Assembly (NCBI GenBank): GCA_934358955.1
Contig: CAKRLC010000008.1
Location: forward strand, 1 to 41,918
Reading direction: 5' to 3'
Length of the DNA stretch: 41,918 nt
From: an uncultured Roseburia sp.
GTDB lineage: Bacteria; Bacillota; Clostridia; Lachnospirales; Lachnospiraceae
Part shown: positions 8,039-15,945 of the stretch, in pieces
How the letters are laid out: every line of letters begins with the position of its first letter
How positions within the stretch are numbered: the stretch's first letter is position 1
The notes under the pieces: model-generated
Databases searched by the model: none
Seen by the model: the letters and a program-made list of their open reading frames with translations, nothing else
What the model was told of the DNA's origin: nothing
Made by a program: the position numbers and the translations under genes

Positions 8039-8187
8039 ATGCAGATGACAAAACGTGGGATATTTCTTATTGACATCTGATAAATATCAACTTAAATGAA
8101 GAATGTTATCGTCCGATACAGGTTACACTTATGAGGGAATATAACAGTTATCCCGGGCATATACTGGAAGAAAAAACAGGAGGATCT

Positions 8188-8889
8188 GTGAGAACAGACG
8201 ATTCCTTATTATTAAGAAGAAAGAGAGCAGCAGGGATTCTGCTGCTTCTTTTTCTGCTCATAATTTCGATATTCAGGGAGATAAAACAGCATACAGTACA
8301 GGCAATGGGAGAAGTAAAGCAGATGAAAGAAGAAAAAAAGAAACTGGCGCTGACTTTTGACGATGGACCGAATCCGGATTATACCGAAATACTATTGGAA
8401 GGACTGAAAGAGCGTGACGTAAAAGGCACTTTCTTTTTGCTTGGAGCAGAATGTGAGAAATACCCGGAGCTTGTGCAAAAGATCAATGAAGAAGGGCATC
8501 TGATCGGTGTACATTCCTACGAGCATGTAAATCTCGCCAATCTGACGGATGAGGCAGCAATCCGTCAGGTTGACCGGACAAATGAGATCCTTTACAAACT
8601 GACCGGAAAGCATGCGGAATATATCAGACCGCCTTATGGATGCTGGAAATGCAATTTAGATTACGAGACAACGATGATCGAAGTGCTTTGGGATGTGGAT
8701 CCGTTAGACTGGAAGACGGACAACTCAGACGTTATCGCAAAAAGAGTGTTTGAGGCAGTCAGAGAAAATGACATCATTCTTCTGCATGATGCTTCAGAAT
8801 CTTCCGTGAACGCAGCATTTAAAATCATAGACGGGCTTCTGGCGCAGGACTATACATTCGTGACAGTAGAGGAACTGCTTCTGGATTAA
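8188..8889 (+). CDS. Membrane-anchored polysaccharide deacetylase (NodB homology)
   Basis: Predicted carbohydrate esterase family 4 enzyme that removes N-acetyl groups from peptidoglycan or another cell-surface glycan. The 233-residue product has one N-terminal membrane anchor (about residues 14-28) and a NodB domain: TFDDGP (56-61, catalytic Asp and metal Asp), HSYEH (109-113, metal histidines), RPPYG (147-151), DPLDW (171-175) and LLHD (198-201). All key residues are present. A GTG start at 8188 is chosen because a perfect AGGAGG lies at 8178-8183; an in-frame ATG at 8131 has no ribosome site. The active domain should face outwards. The exact glycan cannot be read from sequence. Confidence 0.88.
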   Translation: MRTDDSLLLRRKRAAGILLLLFLLIISIFREIKQHTVQAMGEVKQMKEEKKKLALTFDDGPNPDYTEILLEGLKERDVKGTFFLLGAECEKYPELVQKINEEGHLIGVHSYEHVNLANLTDEAAIRQVDRTNEILYKLTGKHAEYIRPPYGCWKCNLDYETTMIEVLWDVDPLDWKTDNSDVIAKRVFEAVRENDIILLHDASESSVNAAFKIIDGLLAQDYTFVTVEELLLD

Positions 8890-8942
8890 TAGGAAAATAA
8901 AGTTTGTTTTTGTCAGCAGAATTCGCTATACTGAGAGAGAAA

Positions 8943-8997
8943 ATGTAAAAAAAATTTTTACATCACTATTGATAAGTACACTTTTCTTATATATAAT
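8943..8997 (+). promoter_or_regulatory. Promoter and palindromic operator candidate of the HTH-ImmA module
   Basis: TTGATA at 8969-8974 and TATAAT at 8992-8997 are 17 nt apart, just before the HTH gene. Immediately upstream at 8943-8963 is a palindrome with arms ATGTAAAAA and TTTTTACAT. HTH-ImmA modules are usually autoregulated, so this is a plausible operator, but AT-rich palindromes also occur by chance. Confidence 0.6.
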
Positions 8998-9027
8998 AAG
9001 AATGGAAAAAGAAAAGGGGGCATTGTA

Positions 9028-9396
9028 ATGAAGTTCGATGAATTATTTGAACAGAGAAGTTTGGTGGCTTCAAAGTTAAAAGATTACATTAGAGATAAAG
9101 GCTATACGAAAGTATCTTTTGCGGCAAAAGCAGATATTTCACGACCGACACTCGACAGGCTGTTGAGTGGCAGCATAGATAATAAGAGTTCATTCGACCG
9201 TCATTTACAGAAAATATTGAAATTGCTTAATATGACAGCAGAAGATTTAATAGGATATCATTCAATGTCGACAAGGCTAACAACAGCAGCAGTATATTCA
9301 AAAAACGCGCCGATGGATCATGAAATGAGCAATACAGCCCAAAAACAGTATCAGCTGCTTTTGGATGTGATTGACTTGTGCGCAATTTATTATTAA
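9028..9396 (+). CDS. Small XRE-like helix-turn-helix protein
   Basis: A 122-residue protein with an N-terminal HTH at about residues 15-65: YTKVSFAAKADISRPTLDRLLSG has the shape of a Cro/XRE recognition region, followed by ILKLLNMTAEDLIGY. The C-terminal half (residues 70-122) has no recognised domain. The ribosome site AAAAGGGGG and the promoter at 8969-8997 support the start. The gene lies 63 nt before an ImmA/IrrE-type metallopeptidase, a pairing seen in mobile-element repressors and in some toxin-antitoxin-like modules, where the protease acts on the regulator or the HTH protein represses the operon. Which of these applies here is unknown. Confidence 0.75.
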   Translation: MKFDELFEQRSLVASKLKDYIRDKGYTKVSFAAKADISRPTLDRLLSGSIDNKSSFDRHLQKILKLLNMTAEDLIGYHSMSTRLTTAAVYSKNAPMDHEMSNTAQKQYQLLLDVIDLCAIYY

Positions 9397-9459
9397 AGGT
9401 GCAAGCAGTCTGGATATTATAGTTTTGTGCCGATTGAACGAAATGGAGACATGAACGAT

Positions 9460-10242
9460 ATGAGCGAATTAATTACTGCCAAAAATCTGGATCTGGTTAT
9501 AAAAAAGAACCGTGAGATTAAAGACGAAGTATCAGCACAGGCAATCAGATTTCAGACGAATCCTTCCATGATGAAAGTAGCGTCTGCTCCTCAGCTTGCA
9601 CTTTTGATCTTACAGGGATTTGGACTGATACAGATGCCGATAGAGGATAAATTTTGGAGTGGAGCAATTTTTGTCAAAGATGGGAAAATCATTCCAGTCG
9701 TAAACACTTCTCTTCCAAGGGCAAATCAATACTTTGCGGCATGGCATGAGATATATCATTTGATATTTGACAAAGTATCGCTTGATCACTTCATTGAAAC
9801 AGACAATACATTAGAAGAGAGAAAAGCAGAGTATTTTGCTGCATGTATGCTTTTAGATGGTGTTGACAGATATTTTACAGAGCTTCCGGAAATGGAATTT
9901 ATTTCGAAAATTTTTCACTGTATGTCGATGTTTCAGGCACCATATAAAGCAGTATTAGTCTCATTGTATGAGTATGCGATTCAGAGTGAAAATGAAAAGC
10001 TTTGCGCTAAAATCAAAAATGTATTTGATTTCCAGTTTGATGATCTGCCAGAAAGATTTAGAATGCTGGGACTGGATGATGGACTGGTAAGTCCTTCCTA
10101 TGTTATTAATACATCTTTCTTACAGGAGAAAATAAAGAAAAAAACAGATGAAGATCCGGAACTTTGTTATCACAAGGATAATGAAGTATATTTGAAGAAT
10201 ATTATGGCGGAAATAGCGGTGATAACGAGGAGAGACGAATGA
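9460..10242 (+). CDS. ImmA/IrrE family metallo-endopeptidase
   Basis: Zinc protease-like protein of about 260 residues. The motif HEIYH at residues 96-100 (in AAWHEIYHLIF) fits HExxH and Glu124 in AEYFAACMLL is the likely third metal ligand, as in ImmA/IrrE proteins. An N-terminal segment (residues 1-60) precedes the protease domain and a helical C-terminal part of about 100 residues follows. The start is uncertain: GTG 9427, ATG 9451 and ATG 9460 are in frame, and GGAG at 9445-9448 is 2 nt from 9451 and 11 nt from 9460. The stop overlaps the ATG of the next, broken gene (ATGA), so the genes were translated together. Confidence 0.8.
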   Translation: MSELITAKNLDLVIKKNREIKDEVSAQAIRFQTNPSMMKVASAPQLALLILQGFGLIQMPIEDKFWSGAIFVKDGKIIPVVNTSLPRANQYFAAWHEIYHLIFDKVSLDHFIETDNTLEERKAEYFAACMLLDGVDRYFTELPEMEFISKIFHCMSMFQAPYKAVLVSLYEYAIQSENEKLCAKIKNVFDFQFDDLPERFRMLGLDDGLVSPSYVINTSFLQEKIKKKTDEDPELCYHKDNEVYLKNIMAEIAVITRRDE

Positions 10243-10741
10243 TAGAAATAGCAAGAATTACAAAAATAGATGGTAAAAAACATATCGCTCTTTTAGATAC
10301 ATCTGCAATTTCTTTTATGCAGGGATTGAGGATGAAGGGGGTGCAGGCAGAATAAAAAAGAAAAATGCAGGTGAAGTATCTATTACAATATTAGCAGAGA
10401 TTGTATCGTGGTATTACCCAGAAACAAAGTCATTGACGATATACTCCCAGGATGGTGATACATATGAATTTCAGAGAAAAGCTGAGTCTGACTTAAGAAG
10501 TATATTTGTAATGAGAACACCGGTTCCTGTTTCATATAAGAGTAATGATGCTATACTATGCCAGCTTATAAGAGAGGGAAGTGCTGATATTAAGAATCTT
10601 AGTGATTATAGAAAGAATGTACGTAAGATCACTTATAGTAAAGAGCAGGAGGATCATTCTGTCATATTAGTTACAGAATTGGTAGATAACGAATATTTTG
10701 CACAGCTTGTGGCAGATGAAACTGTTCATATTATTTTTTAG
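10239..10741 (+). pseudogene. Disrupted third gene of the HTH-ImmA module, PIN-like nuclease remnant
   Basis: An ATGA overlap with the ImmA gene starts a frame of only 38 residues (10239-10355) that contains KKHIALLDTSAISFMQ, resembling the first strand and Asp of PIN-domain nucleases (LLDTS-). It stops at 10353. A different frame is open from about 10349 to 10741 and gives about 130 protein-like residues (GEVSITILAEIVSWY, TIYSQDGDTYEFQRKAE, RTPVPVSYKSNDAILCQL, KITYSKEQEDHSVILVTE). The simplest reading is one gene that has lost a central piece and the frame. The PIN identity is inferred from the short N-terminal motif and from context, and is not certain. Confidence 0.55.
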
Positions 10742-11113
10742 AAACAGGAAGTAATTGCAGACCGGACAAGATCGGGATATTATGAATTTATTATCATTTT
10801 CTCACAGCAGAGCAACAGAATACCAAGGAAAATCAGGCACAATGCTAAAAAATATAATTTCCTCTTGTAAAAAGGAGCCATTTCATGTAATCTATTAAAG
10901 ATGATGAAATTTCGTGAATAAAATCTGTCATATTAAAACGGATATAATTCATAAACTCTGGATTTTACAGTGGAAAATGCAAGATTTGAATTTGAAAAAT
11001 TCAGAAAAGCCATTTGTTCGCGTGATGCGGACAAATTACTGCGAAGAACATAACGAAAAGACAGCAGAGTTACTGCATTAGTATTTTTTGAAAAACGAAA
11101 GCAGGGAGCAAAG
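10742..11113 (+). other. Gene-free 372-bp interval
   Basis: No convincing gene, repeat or terminator is seen here. It is AT-rich and contains only very short open frames (for example a GTG frame of 27 residues near 10972). It may hold eroded coding sequence from the neighbouring broken module. Confidence 0.5.
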
Positions 11114-12460
11114 ATGGATTTATTTGATTATATGAGGGAACAGAATCAGGAAAAAGAGTCACCGCTGGCATCAAGGCTCCGTCCGACAACGTTGGATGAG
11201 ATGGTAGGACAGCAGCATATTATTGGAAAAGATAAATTGCTTTATCGTGCGATCAAGGCAGATAAATTAAGCTCAATTATTTTATACGGTCCTCCGGGAA
11301 CTGGGAAAACAACATTGGCAAAGGTGATCGCAAACACGACAAGCGCAGAATTTTTACAGATCAATGCGACCTCCGCAGGAAAAAAAGACATGGAGGATGT
11401 CATTGCCCAGGCAAAGAACAATCAGGGCATGTATGGGAAGAAAACGATTCTTTTCATTGATGAGATCCACCGCTTTAATAAGGGACAGCAGGATTATCTG
11501 CTTCCATTTGTGGAAGACGGAACGGTCATTTTGATCGGTGCAACGACAGAAAATCCTTATTTTGAGGTAAATGGTGCTCTTTTATCCCGTTCCATTATTT
11601 TTGAACTGAAGAATCTTTCCTCAGAGGATATTAAGACATTGCTTCGCCGTGCTGTCACAGATGAAGCAAAAGGAATGGGAGCTTATCATGCCGTACTCGA
11701 TGAGGATGCACTGGATTTTCTGGCAGATGTGGCAAATGGTGATGCGAGGGCAGCACTGACAGCAATCGAGCTTGGTATTCTGACAACAGAGCGGAGCGCT
11801 GATGGGCTGATCCACATTACGTTAGAGGTTGCAAGTGAGTGTATTCAGAAAAGAGTTGTCCGCTACGACAAGACCGGAGATAATCATTATGATACGATCT
11901 CGGCATTTATTAAGAGCATGAGGGGATCTGACCCGGATGCAGCCGTTTATTATCTGGCAAGAATGTTGTATGCAGGGGAAGACATCCGTTTTATCGCACG
12001 AAGAATTATGATCTGTGCAGCAGAGGATGTCAGCAATGCAGATCCGATGGCACTTGTTGTTGCAACATCCGCAGCACAGGCAATCGAGCGGATCGGTATG
12101 CCGGAAGCCCAGATTATTTTGTCACAGGCAGTTACCTATGTGGCGAGTGCTCCGAAGAGCAATTCAGCAATAAATGCCATTACAGATGCAATGGAAGCAG
12201 TAAAAAATACGAAAACAGCGCCGATCCCGGTTCATTTACAGGATGCACATTATAAGTCATCCGGAAAGCTGGGACATGGTGTGGGTTATAAATATGCCCA
12301 TAATTATCCGAATCATTATGTAGAACAGCAATATTTACCGGATGGATTGACAGACAGACAGTTCTATATTCCGGGTGAGAATGGGTATGAAAAAACAATC
12401 CGTGACCGTTTTAACCGGATAAAGGGAGTGACCTATCCGCCGGATCCACGGGAAAACTAA
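11114..12460 (+). CDS. rarA: Replication-associated recombination protein A (RarA/MgsA), AAA+ ATPase
   Basis: AAA+ ATPase of the clamp-loader group that acts at stalled replication forks with SSB. The 448-residue protein begins MDLFDYM and SPLASRLRPTTLDEMVGQQHIIG, typical of RarA. Walker A GPPGTGKT is at residues 59-66, Walker B ILFIDEIHRF with DEIH at 116-119, sensor 1 is GATTEN, and the arginine finger region is ALLSRS. The C-terminal part contains the oligomerisation segment (MRGSDPDAAVYYLARML, YKYAHNYPNHYVEQQYLPD). The ribosome site is AGCAGGGAGC. It is followed after about 24 nt by an aminotransferase gene on the same strand. The gene is complete. Confidence 0.93.
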   Translation: MDLFDYMREQNQEKESPLASRLRPTTLDEMVGQQHIIGKDKLLYRAIKADKLSSIILYGPPGTGKTTLAKVIANTTSAEFLQINATSAGKKDMEDVIAQAKNNQGMYGKKTILFIDEIHRFNKGQQDYLLPFVEDGTVILIGATTENPYFEVNGALLSRSIIFELKNLSSEDIKTLLRRAVTDEAKGMGAYHAVLDEDALDFLADVANGDARAALTAIELGILTTERSADGLIHITLEVASECIQKRVVRYDKTGDNHYDTISAFIKSMRGSDPDAAVYYLARMLYAGEDIRFIARRIMICAAEDVSNADPMALVVATSAAQAIERIGMPEAQIILSQAVTYVASAPKSNSAINAITDAMEAVKNTKTAPIPVHLQDAHYKSSGKLGHGVGYKYAHNYPNHYVEQQYLPDGLTDRQFYIPGENGYEKTIRDRFNRIKGVTYPPDPREN

Positions 12461-12484
12461 GGGAATCAGTTGAAGGAGGAAATA

Positions 12485-13774
12485 ATGATGAAATCTTATA
12501 AGGAAATGACAAAAGAAGAATTACTTCAGGAAAAAGAAAGCCTTGAAGCAGAGTACAAAAAATTTCAGCAGAGAGGCTTAAAGCTTGATATGTCCAGAGG
12601 AAAGCCATCCCAGGAACAGTTAGACCTTTCCATGGGAATGATGGATGTCCTTTCTTCCAAAGATGATCTGGCATGTGATGACGGAACAGACTGTAGAAAT
12701 TATGGTGTATTAGACGGAATCTACGAAGCAAAAGAGCTGATCGGTGACATGATCGAGTGCAATCCGGATAACATCATTATCTATGGAAACTCCAGCTTAA
12801 ACATTATGTATGATACAATTTCCCGTTCCATGACGCATGGTGTGATGGGAAATACACCATGGTGCAAGCTTGATAAAGTAAAATTCTTATGTCCGGTTCC
12901 TGGATATGACAGACATTTTGCGATCACAGAGTATTTTGGTATTGAAATGATCAATGTCCCGATGCTTCCAACCGGTCCGGATATGGATATCGTAGAGAAA
13001 TTAGTCAGTGAAGATGAAGCGATCAAAGGTATCTGGTGTGTTCCGAAATATTCAAATCCACAGGGTATCAGTTATTCCGATGAAACAGTACGCCGCTTTG
13101 CAAGATTAAAACCGGCTGCAAAAGATTTCCGTATCTACTGGGATAACGCATATTGTGTTCATCATTTATATGATATGAATCAGGATCATCTGATCGAGAT
13201 TTTAAAAGAATGTAAGAGAGCAGGAAATCCGGATCTGGTATACAAATTCTGTTCAACCAGTAAGATCACATTCCCTGGCTCTGGAGTGGCAGCGATCGCA
13301 ACTTCTGCAAATAACCTGGAAGATATCAAAAAACAGTTAAAGATCCAGACAATTGGTCATGATAAAGTAAATCAGTTACGCCATGTACGTTTCTTCAAAG
13401 ATATTCATGGAATTACAGAGCATATGCGTAAACATGCAGATTCTCTCCGCCCGAAATTTGAGATGATCCTCGAAACATTCGAGAGAGAGTTAAAAGATCT
13501 TGAAGTAGGATGCTGGTACAGCCCAAAGGGAGGTTACTTTATTACTTATGAAACGCTGGAAGGATGTGCCAAAAATGTCGTTAACAAGGCAAAAAAAGCA
13601 GGTGTTGTTATGACACCGGCAGGAGCTCCTTTCCCATACGGAAAAGATCCGCATGATTCTGTAATCCGTATCGCTCCATCTTACCCAAGCTTAGAGGATC
13701 TTACAACAGCTACAGAGATTTTTGTAGTGTGTGTAAAACTTGCAAGTGTGGAAAAACTGCTGAACGAAGCATAG
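12485..13774 (+). CDS. PLP-dependent aminotransferase, class Ic aspartate aminotransferase type
   Basis: Fold-type I aminotransferase of about 429 residues, cytoplasmic. The motifs LDMSRGKPSQEQLDLS, YGNSSLNIM, PVPGYDRHFAI, PKYSNPQG, YWDNAYCVHH and FCSTSKITFPGSGVAA (PLP lysine near residue 260) match the PF12897 group, described as aspartate aminotransferases, more than the common class I enzymes. It probably transfers an amino group between aspartate or a similar amino acid and 2-oxoglutarate. AAGGAGG at 12473-12479 precedes two adjacent ATGs (12485, 12488); either may be used. It follows rarA closely and is ended by a strong terminator. The amino acid preference is not certain. Confidence 0.85.
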   Translation: MMKSYKEMTKEELLQEKESLEAEYKKFQQRGLKLDMSRGKPSQEQLDLSMGMMDVLSSKDDLACDDGTDCRNYGVLDGIYEAKELIGDMIECNPDNIIIYGNSSLNIMYDTISRSMTHGVMGNTPWCKLDKVKFLCPVPGYDRHFAITEYFGIEMINVPMLPTGPDMDIVEKLVSEDEAIKGIWCVPKYSNPQGISYSDETVRRFARLKPAAKDFRIYWDNAYCVHHLYDMNQDHLIEILKECKRAGNPDLVYKFCSTSKITFPGSGVAAIATSANNLEDIKKQLKIQTIGHDKVNQLRHVRFFKDIHGITEHMRKHADSLRPKFEMILETFERELKDLEVGCWYSPKGGYFITYETLEGCAKNVVNKAKKAGVVMTPAGAPFPYGKDPHDSVIRIAPSYPSLEDLTTATEIFVVCVKLASVEKLLNEA

Positions 13775-13836
13775 TCACAGTGGAAAGATCCAAAGAGGAC
13801 GGTTATTTTTAGAATATAGAAAGAAATTACAGAGAA

Positions 13837-13876
13837 AAAACTGCGCACAGGGATTTGACTGTGTGCAGTTTTTTTT
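13837..13876 (+). terminator. Intrinsic terminator after the aminotransferase gene
   Basis: AAAACTGCGCACAG pairs with CTGTGTGCAGTTTT (one mismatch) around an 8-nt loop and runs into eight T. The following element copy B starts a few bases after the T-run. Confidence 0.88.
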
Positions 13877-13881
13877 GATTA

Positions 13882-14013
13882 CCGGTGTCAAAAGGTCTTC
13901 TGAACACGATTCACGCTTTCAGAGGCTTATCGGAATGTTTGCACAATGAAACTTGCAATATTTTTTTGTGCAATTTAACAGCATAAACTTAAATGCAGGC
14001 CTTTTGACACCGG
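13882..14013 (+). repeat. Structured intergenic element, copy B (internal deletion)
   Basis: A 132-bp member of the same family as 6569-6805. It has both ends (CCGGTGTCAAAAGG and the complement CCTTTTGACACCGG) but has lost about 100 bp: the left end joins directly to the second half of the core (CTGAACACGATTCACGC, CAGAGGCTTATCGG), followed by the right arm TTTGCACAATGAAACTTGC. The long stem can therefore no longer form. Several minus-strand open frames here (13919-14253) are by-products. Confidence 0.8.
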
Positions 14014-14056
14014 AAGTTTGTGAGAAAAAATTGTATATTTTTAAGTACAATCGTGA

Positions 14057-14085
14057 TTGACCTTTTGGGGAGAAGATGGTAGAAT
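14057..14085 (+). promoter_or_regulatory. Promoter of ispE-gntR
   Basis: TTGACC at 14057-14062 and TAGAAT at 14080-14085 are separated by 17 nt, 58 nt before the ispE start codon. It lies just downstream of element copy B. Confidence 0.7.
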
Positions 14086-14142
14086 ACATATTGTATACAA
14101 AAAACAGGAAAAAAACAAGACCACAGGGGGCGAAAGAAACCA

Positions 14143-15018
14143 ATGAAAGATATTTCGGTAAAAGCATTGGCGAAGATCAATCTGGGATTGGATGTTGTGC
14201 GGAAGAGAGAAGACGGATATCATGAAGTCCGAATGATCATGCAGACAATACATCTGTTTGACCGGCTTGAGATTTCGAAGAATACTTCCGGCGAGATTTC
14301 AATGGAAACAAATCTGGCTTTTCTGCCAACGAATGAGAACAATCTGGTATACAAGGCAGCAAAGCTTTTAAAGGATGAATTTGAGATTAAAGATGGTGTG
14401 CATGTGTGGCTGCATAAGTATATTCCGGTTGCGGCAGGAATGGCAGGCGGAAGTACAGATGCAGCAGCAGTTTTATATGGTATGAACCGTATGTTTGAGC
14501 TTGGATTAAGCGTGGAAGAATTGATGAAACGGGGAGTAAAGATCGGTGCAGATGTTCCGTATTGTCTTTTAAGAGGAACTGCTCTTGCGGAAGGAATTGG
14601 TGAGAAGTTAACAAAGCTTCCTCCGATGGTCAAATGTCCGGTATTGATCGCAAAACCGCAGGTCAATGTGTCCACGAAGTTTGTTTATGAGAATCTGAAG
14701 CTGGACGCACAGAAAAAGCACCCGGATATAGACAGACTGGTGTCTGATATTAAGGAACAGGATCTGTATAAGATTGCGGCAGATATGGGAAATATATTAG
14801 AAACGGTGACGATCCCGGCATATCCGGTAATCGCAGAGATCAAAGAGAATATGTTAGAGCATGGTGCAGTGAATGCGATGATGAGCGGAAGCGGTCCGAC
14901 AGTATTTGGATTGTTTGATGATGAGAACACTGCAACAGCGGCATATGAGGAAATGAAAGCATCCGGACTGGCAAAGCAGGTTTATCTGACCAGTATTTAT
15001 AATAATGCGAGAAAGTAA
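14143..15018 (+). CDS. ispE: 4-(cytidine 5'-diphospho)-2-C-methyl-D-erythritol kinase (IspE)
   Basis: Phosphorylates CDP-methylerythritol in the MEP route of isoprenoid precursor synthesis. The 291-residue GHMP kinase has the N-terminal AKINLGLDVVRKREDGYHEVRMIM signature, the Gly-rich ATP loop PVAAGMAGGSTDAAA (about residues 87-101), GADVPYCLLRGTALAEGIGE, and the C-terminal GHMP motif MMSGSGPTVFGLF. All standard IspE motifs are present and the length is normal. The ribosome site is ACAGGGGG. It is 21 nt before a GntR-type gene and shares its operon. The start is preceded by a clear sigma-A promoter. Confidence 0.95.
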   Translation: MKDISVKALAKINLGLDVVRKREDGYHEVRMIMQTIHLFDRLEISKNTSGEISMETNLAFLPTNENNLVYKAAKLLKDEFEIKDGVHVWLHKYIPVAAGMAGGSTDAAAVLYGMNRMFELGLSVEELMKRGVKIGADVPYCLLRGTALAEGIGEKLTKLPPMVKCPVLIAKPQVNVSTKFVYENLKLDAQKKHPDIDRLVSDIKEQDLYKIAADMGNILETVTIPAYPVIAEIKENMLEHGAVNAMMSGSGPTVFGLFDDENTATAAYEEMKASGLAKQVYLTSIYNNARK

Positions 15019-15039
15019 GGAAAGGCTTGGGTACACACG

Positions 15040-15714
15040 ATGACAGATGATTTAACATTGAATATGAATGCGTATCTTCCGCTGAGAGATGTCGTATTTA
15101 ATACATTAAGAGAAGCAATTTTAAAAGGCGAACTGAAGCCTGGAGAGAGACTGATGGAGCTGCAGCTTGCTGCAAAGCTTGGTGTCAGCCGTACACCGAT
15201 CCGCGAGGCTATCCGCATGTTAGAGCAGGAAGGTCTTGCAGTGACGATTCCGAGAAAGGGTGCAGAAGTTGCCAAGATGACAGAGAAGGACATGGAAGAT
15301 GTTTTGCAGATCCGTGTTGTATTAGATGAGCTTGCTGTCAAGATCGCATGTAATCTGATGACCGCAGAGCAGTTAAATGAACTGGTTGCAACTATGCACG
15401 AATTTGAGGAATCTACTAAGACAGGAGATGTGAAGCGGATCGCAGAAGCGGATGTGAAATTTCACGATATTATTTACAAGTCAACGGATAATCCAAAGCT
15501 GGTAAATATGCTGAACAACCTGCGTGAACAGATGTATCGTTACCGTGTAGAGTATCTTAAGGATGAGAACAATTATCCGACTTTAATGAAAGAACATAAA
15601 CAGATCGTGGAAGGCTTAAGGAACAAGAATGAGCAGACTGTTACAGAAACGATGCATCAGCATGTAAAGAACCAGGCCGTAGCAGTAAAGGCAATGATCC
15701 GGGAGCAGGAATAA
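15040..15714 (+). CDS. GntR-family transcriptional regulator, FCD (FadR-like) subgroup
   Basis: DNA-binding regulator of 224 residues. The N-terminal winged HTH is at about residues 8-75 (PLRDVVFNTLREAILKGELKPGERLMELQLAAKLGVSRTPIREAIRMLEQEGL in order, with the LGVSRTPIREA recognition helix). The C-terminal FCD effector-binding domain (about 80-220) contains the helical histidine/aspartate pattern KFHDIIYK and MKEHKQIVEGL seen in metal- or carboxylate-binding FadR relatives. It follows ispE by 21 nt, an association also seen in related genomes but without a known reason. The ligand and target genes cannot be read from sequence; a local target was not identified. Confidence 0.88.
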   Translation: MTDDLTLNMNAYLPLRDVVFNTLREAILKGELKPGERLMELQLAAKLGVSRTPIREAIRMLEQEGLAVTIPRKGAEVAKMTEKDMEDVLQIRVVLDELAVKIACNLMTAEQLNELVATMHEFEESTKTGDVKRIAEADVKFHDIIYKSTDNPKLVNMLNNLREQMYRYRVEYLKDENNYPTLMKEHKQIVEGLRNKNEQTVTETMHQHVKNQAVAVKAMIREQE

Positions 15715-15743
15715 GAACTGTTTTGAATAAAAAGGAAAGATTG

Positions 15744-15792
15744 AGACAGAATAAAAGGGATAAGCTTTGGCTTATCCTTTTATTCTGTCTTT
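15744..15792 (+). terminator. Strong intrinsic terminator after the GntR gene
   Basis: A perfect stem of about 21 bp (GACAGAATAAAAGGGATAAGC with its complement) with a 4-nt loop, followed by a T-rich stretch. It closes the ispE-gntR operon. Confidence 0.85.
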
Positions 15793-15801
15793 TACTTTAC
15801 A

Positions 15802-15859
15802 GGATTCAAGTGTCAAAAGGTCTGCATTTAAGTTTAGAAGGTCAAATTGCACAAAAAAA
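15802..15859 (-). repeat. Structured intergenic element, fragment E (one end only)
   Basis: About 58 bp matching the end of the family: GGATTCAAGTGTCAAAAGG, then TCTGCATTTAAGTTTAG and AAATTGCACAAAAAAA, most like the complement of the right end of copy B. The core and the other end are missing. It abuts the leader of gerA and supplies the false upstream ATG at 15847. Confidence 0.7.
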
Positions 15860-15945
15860 GTGAAATGACAGACTTTCGAACGGTAGCAGCAACATTGAGA
15901 AAGACAGAGATCGGGAAAGAAATACCAAAAATTTGGGGTGGCAAA

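Noticed and set aside
10967..11060. Short GTG frame (VENARFEFEKFRKA)
   Set aside because: Only 27 residues, no ribosome site, no stop-to-gene context; may be eroded coding sequence but not supportable as a gene.
13919..14253. Three overlapping minus-strand open frames
   Set aside because: They lie in element copy B and across the ispE promoter, have no ribosome site and overlap each other in different frames.
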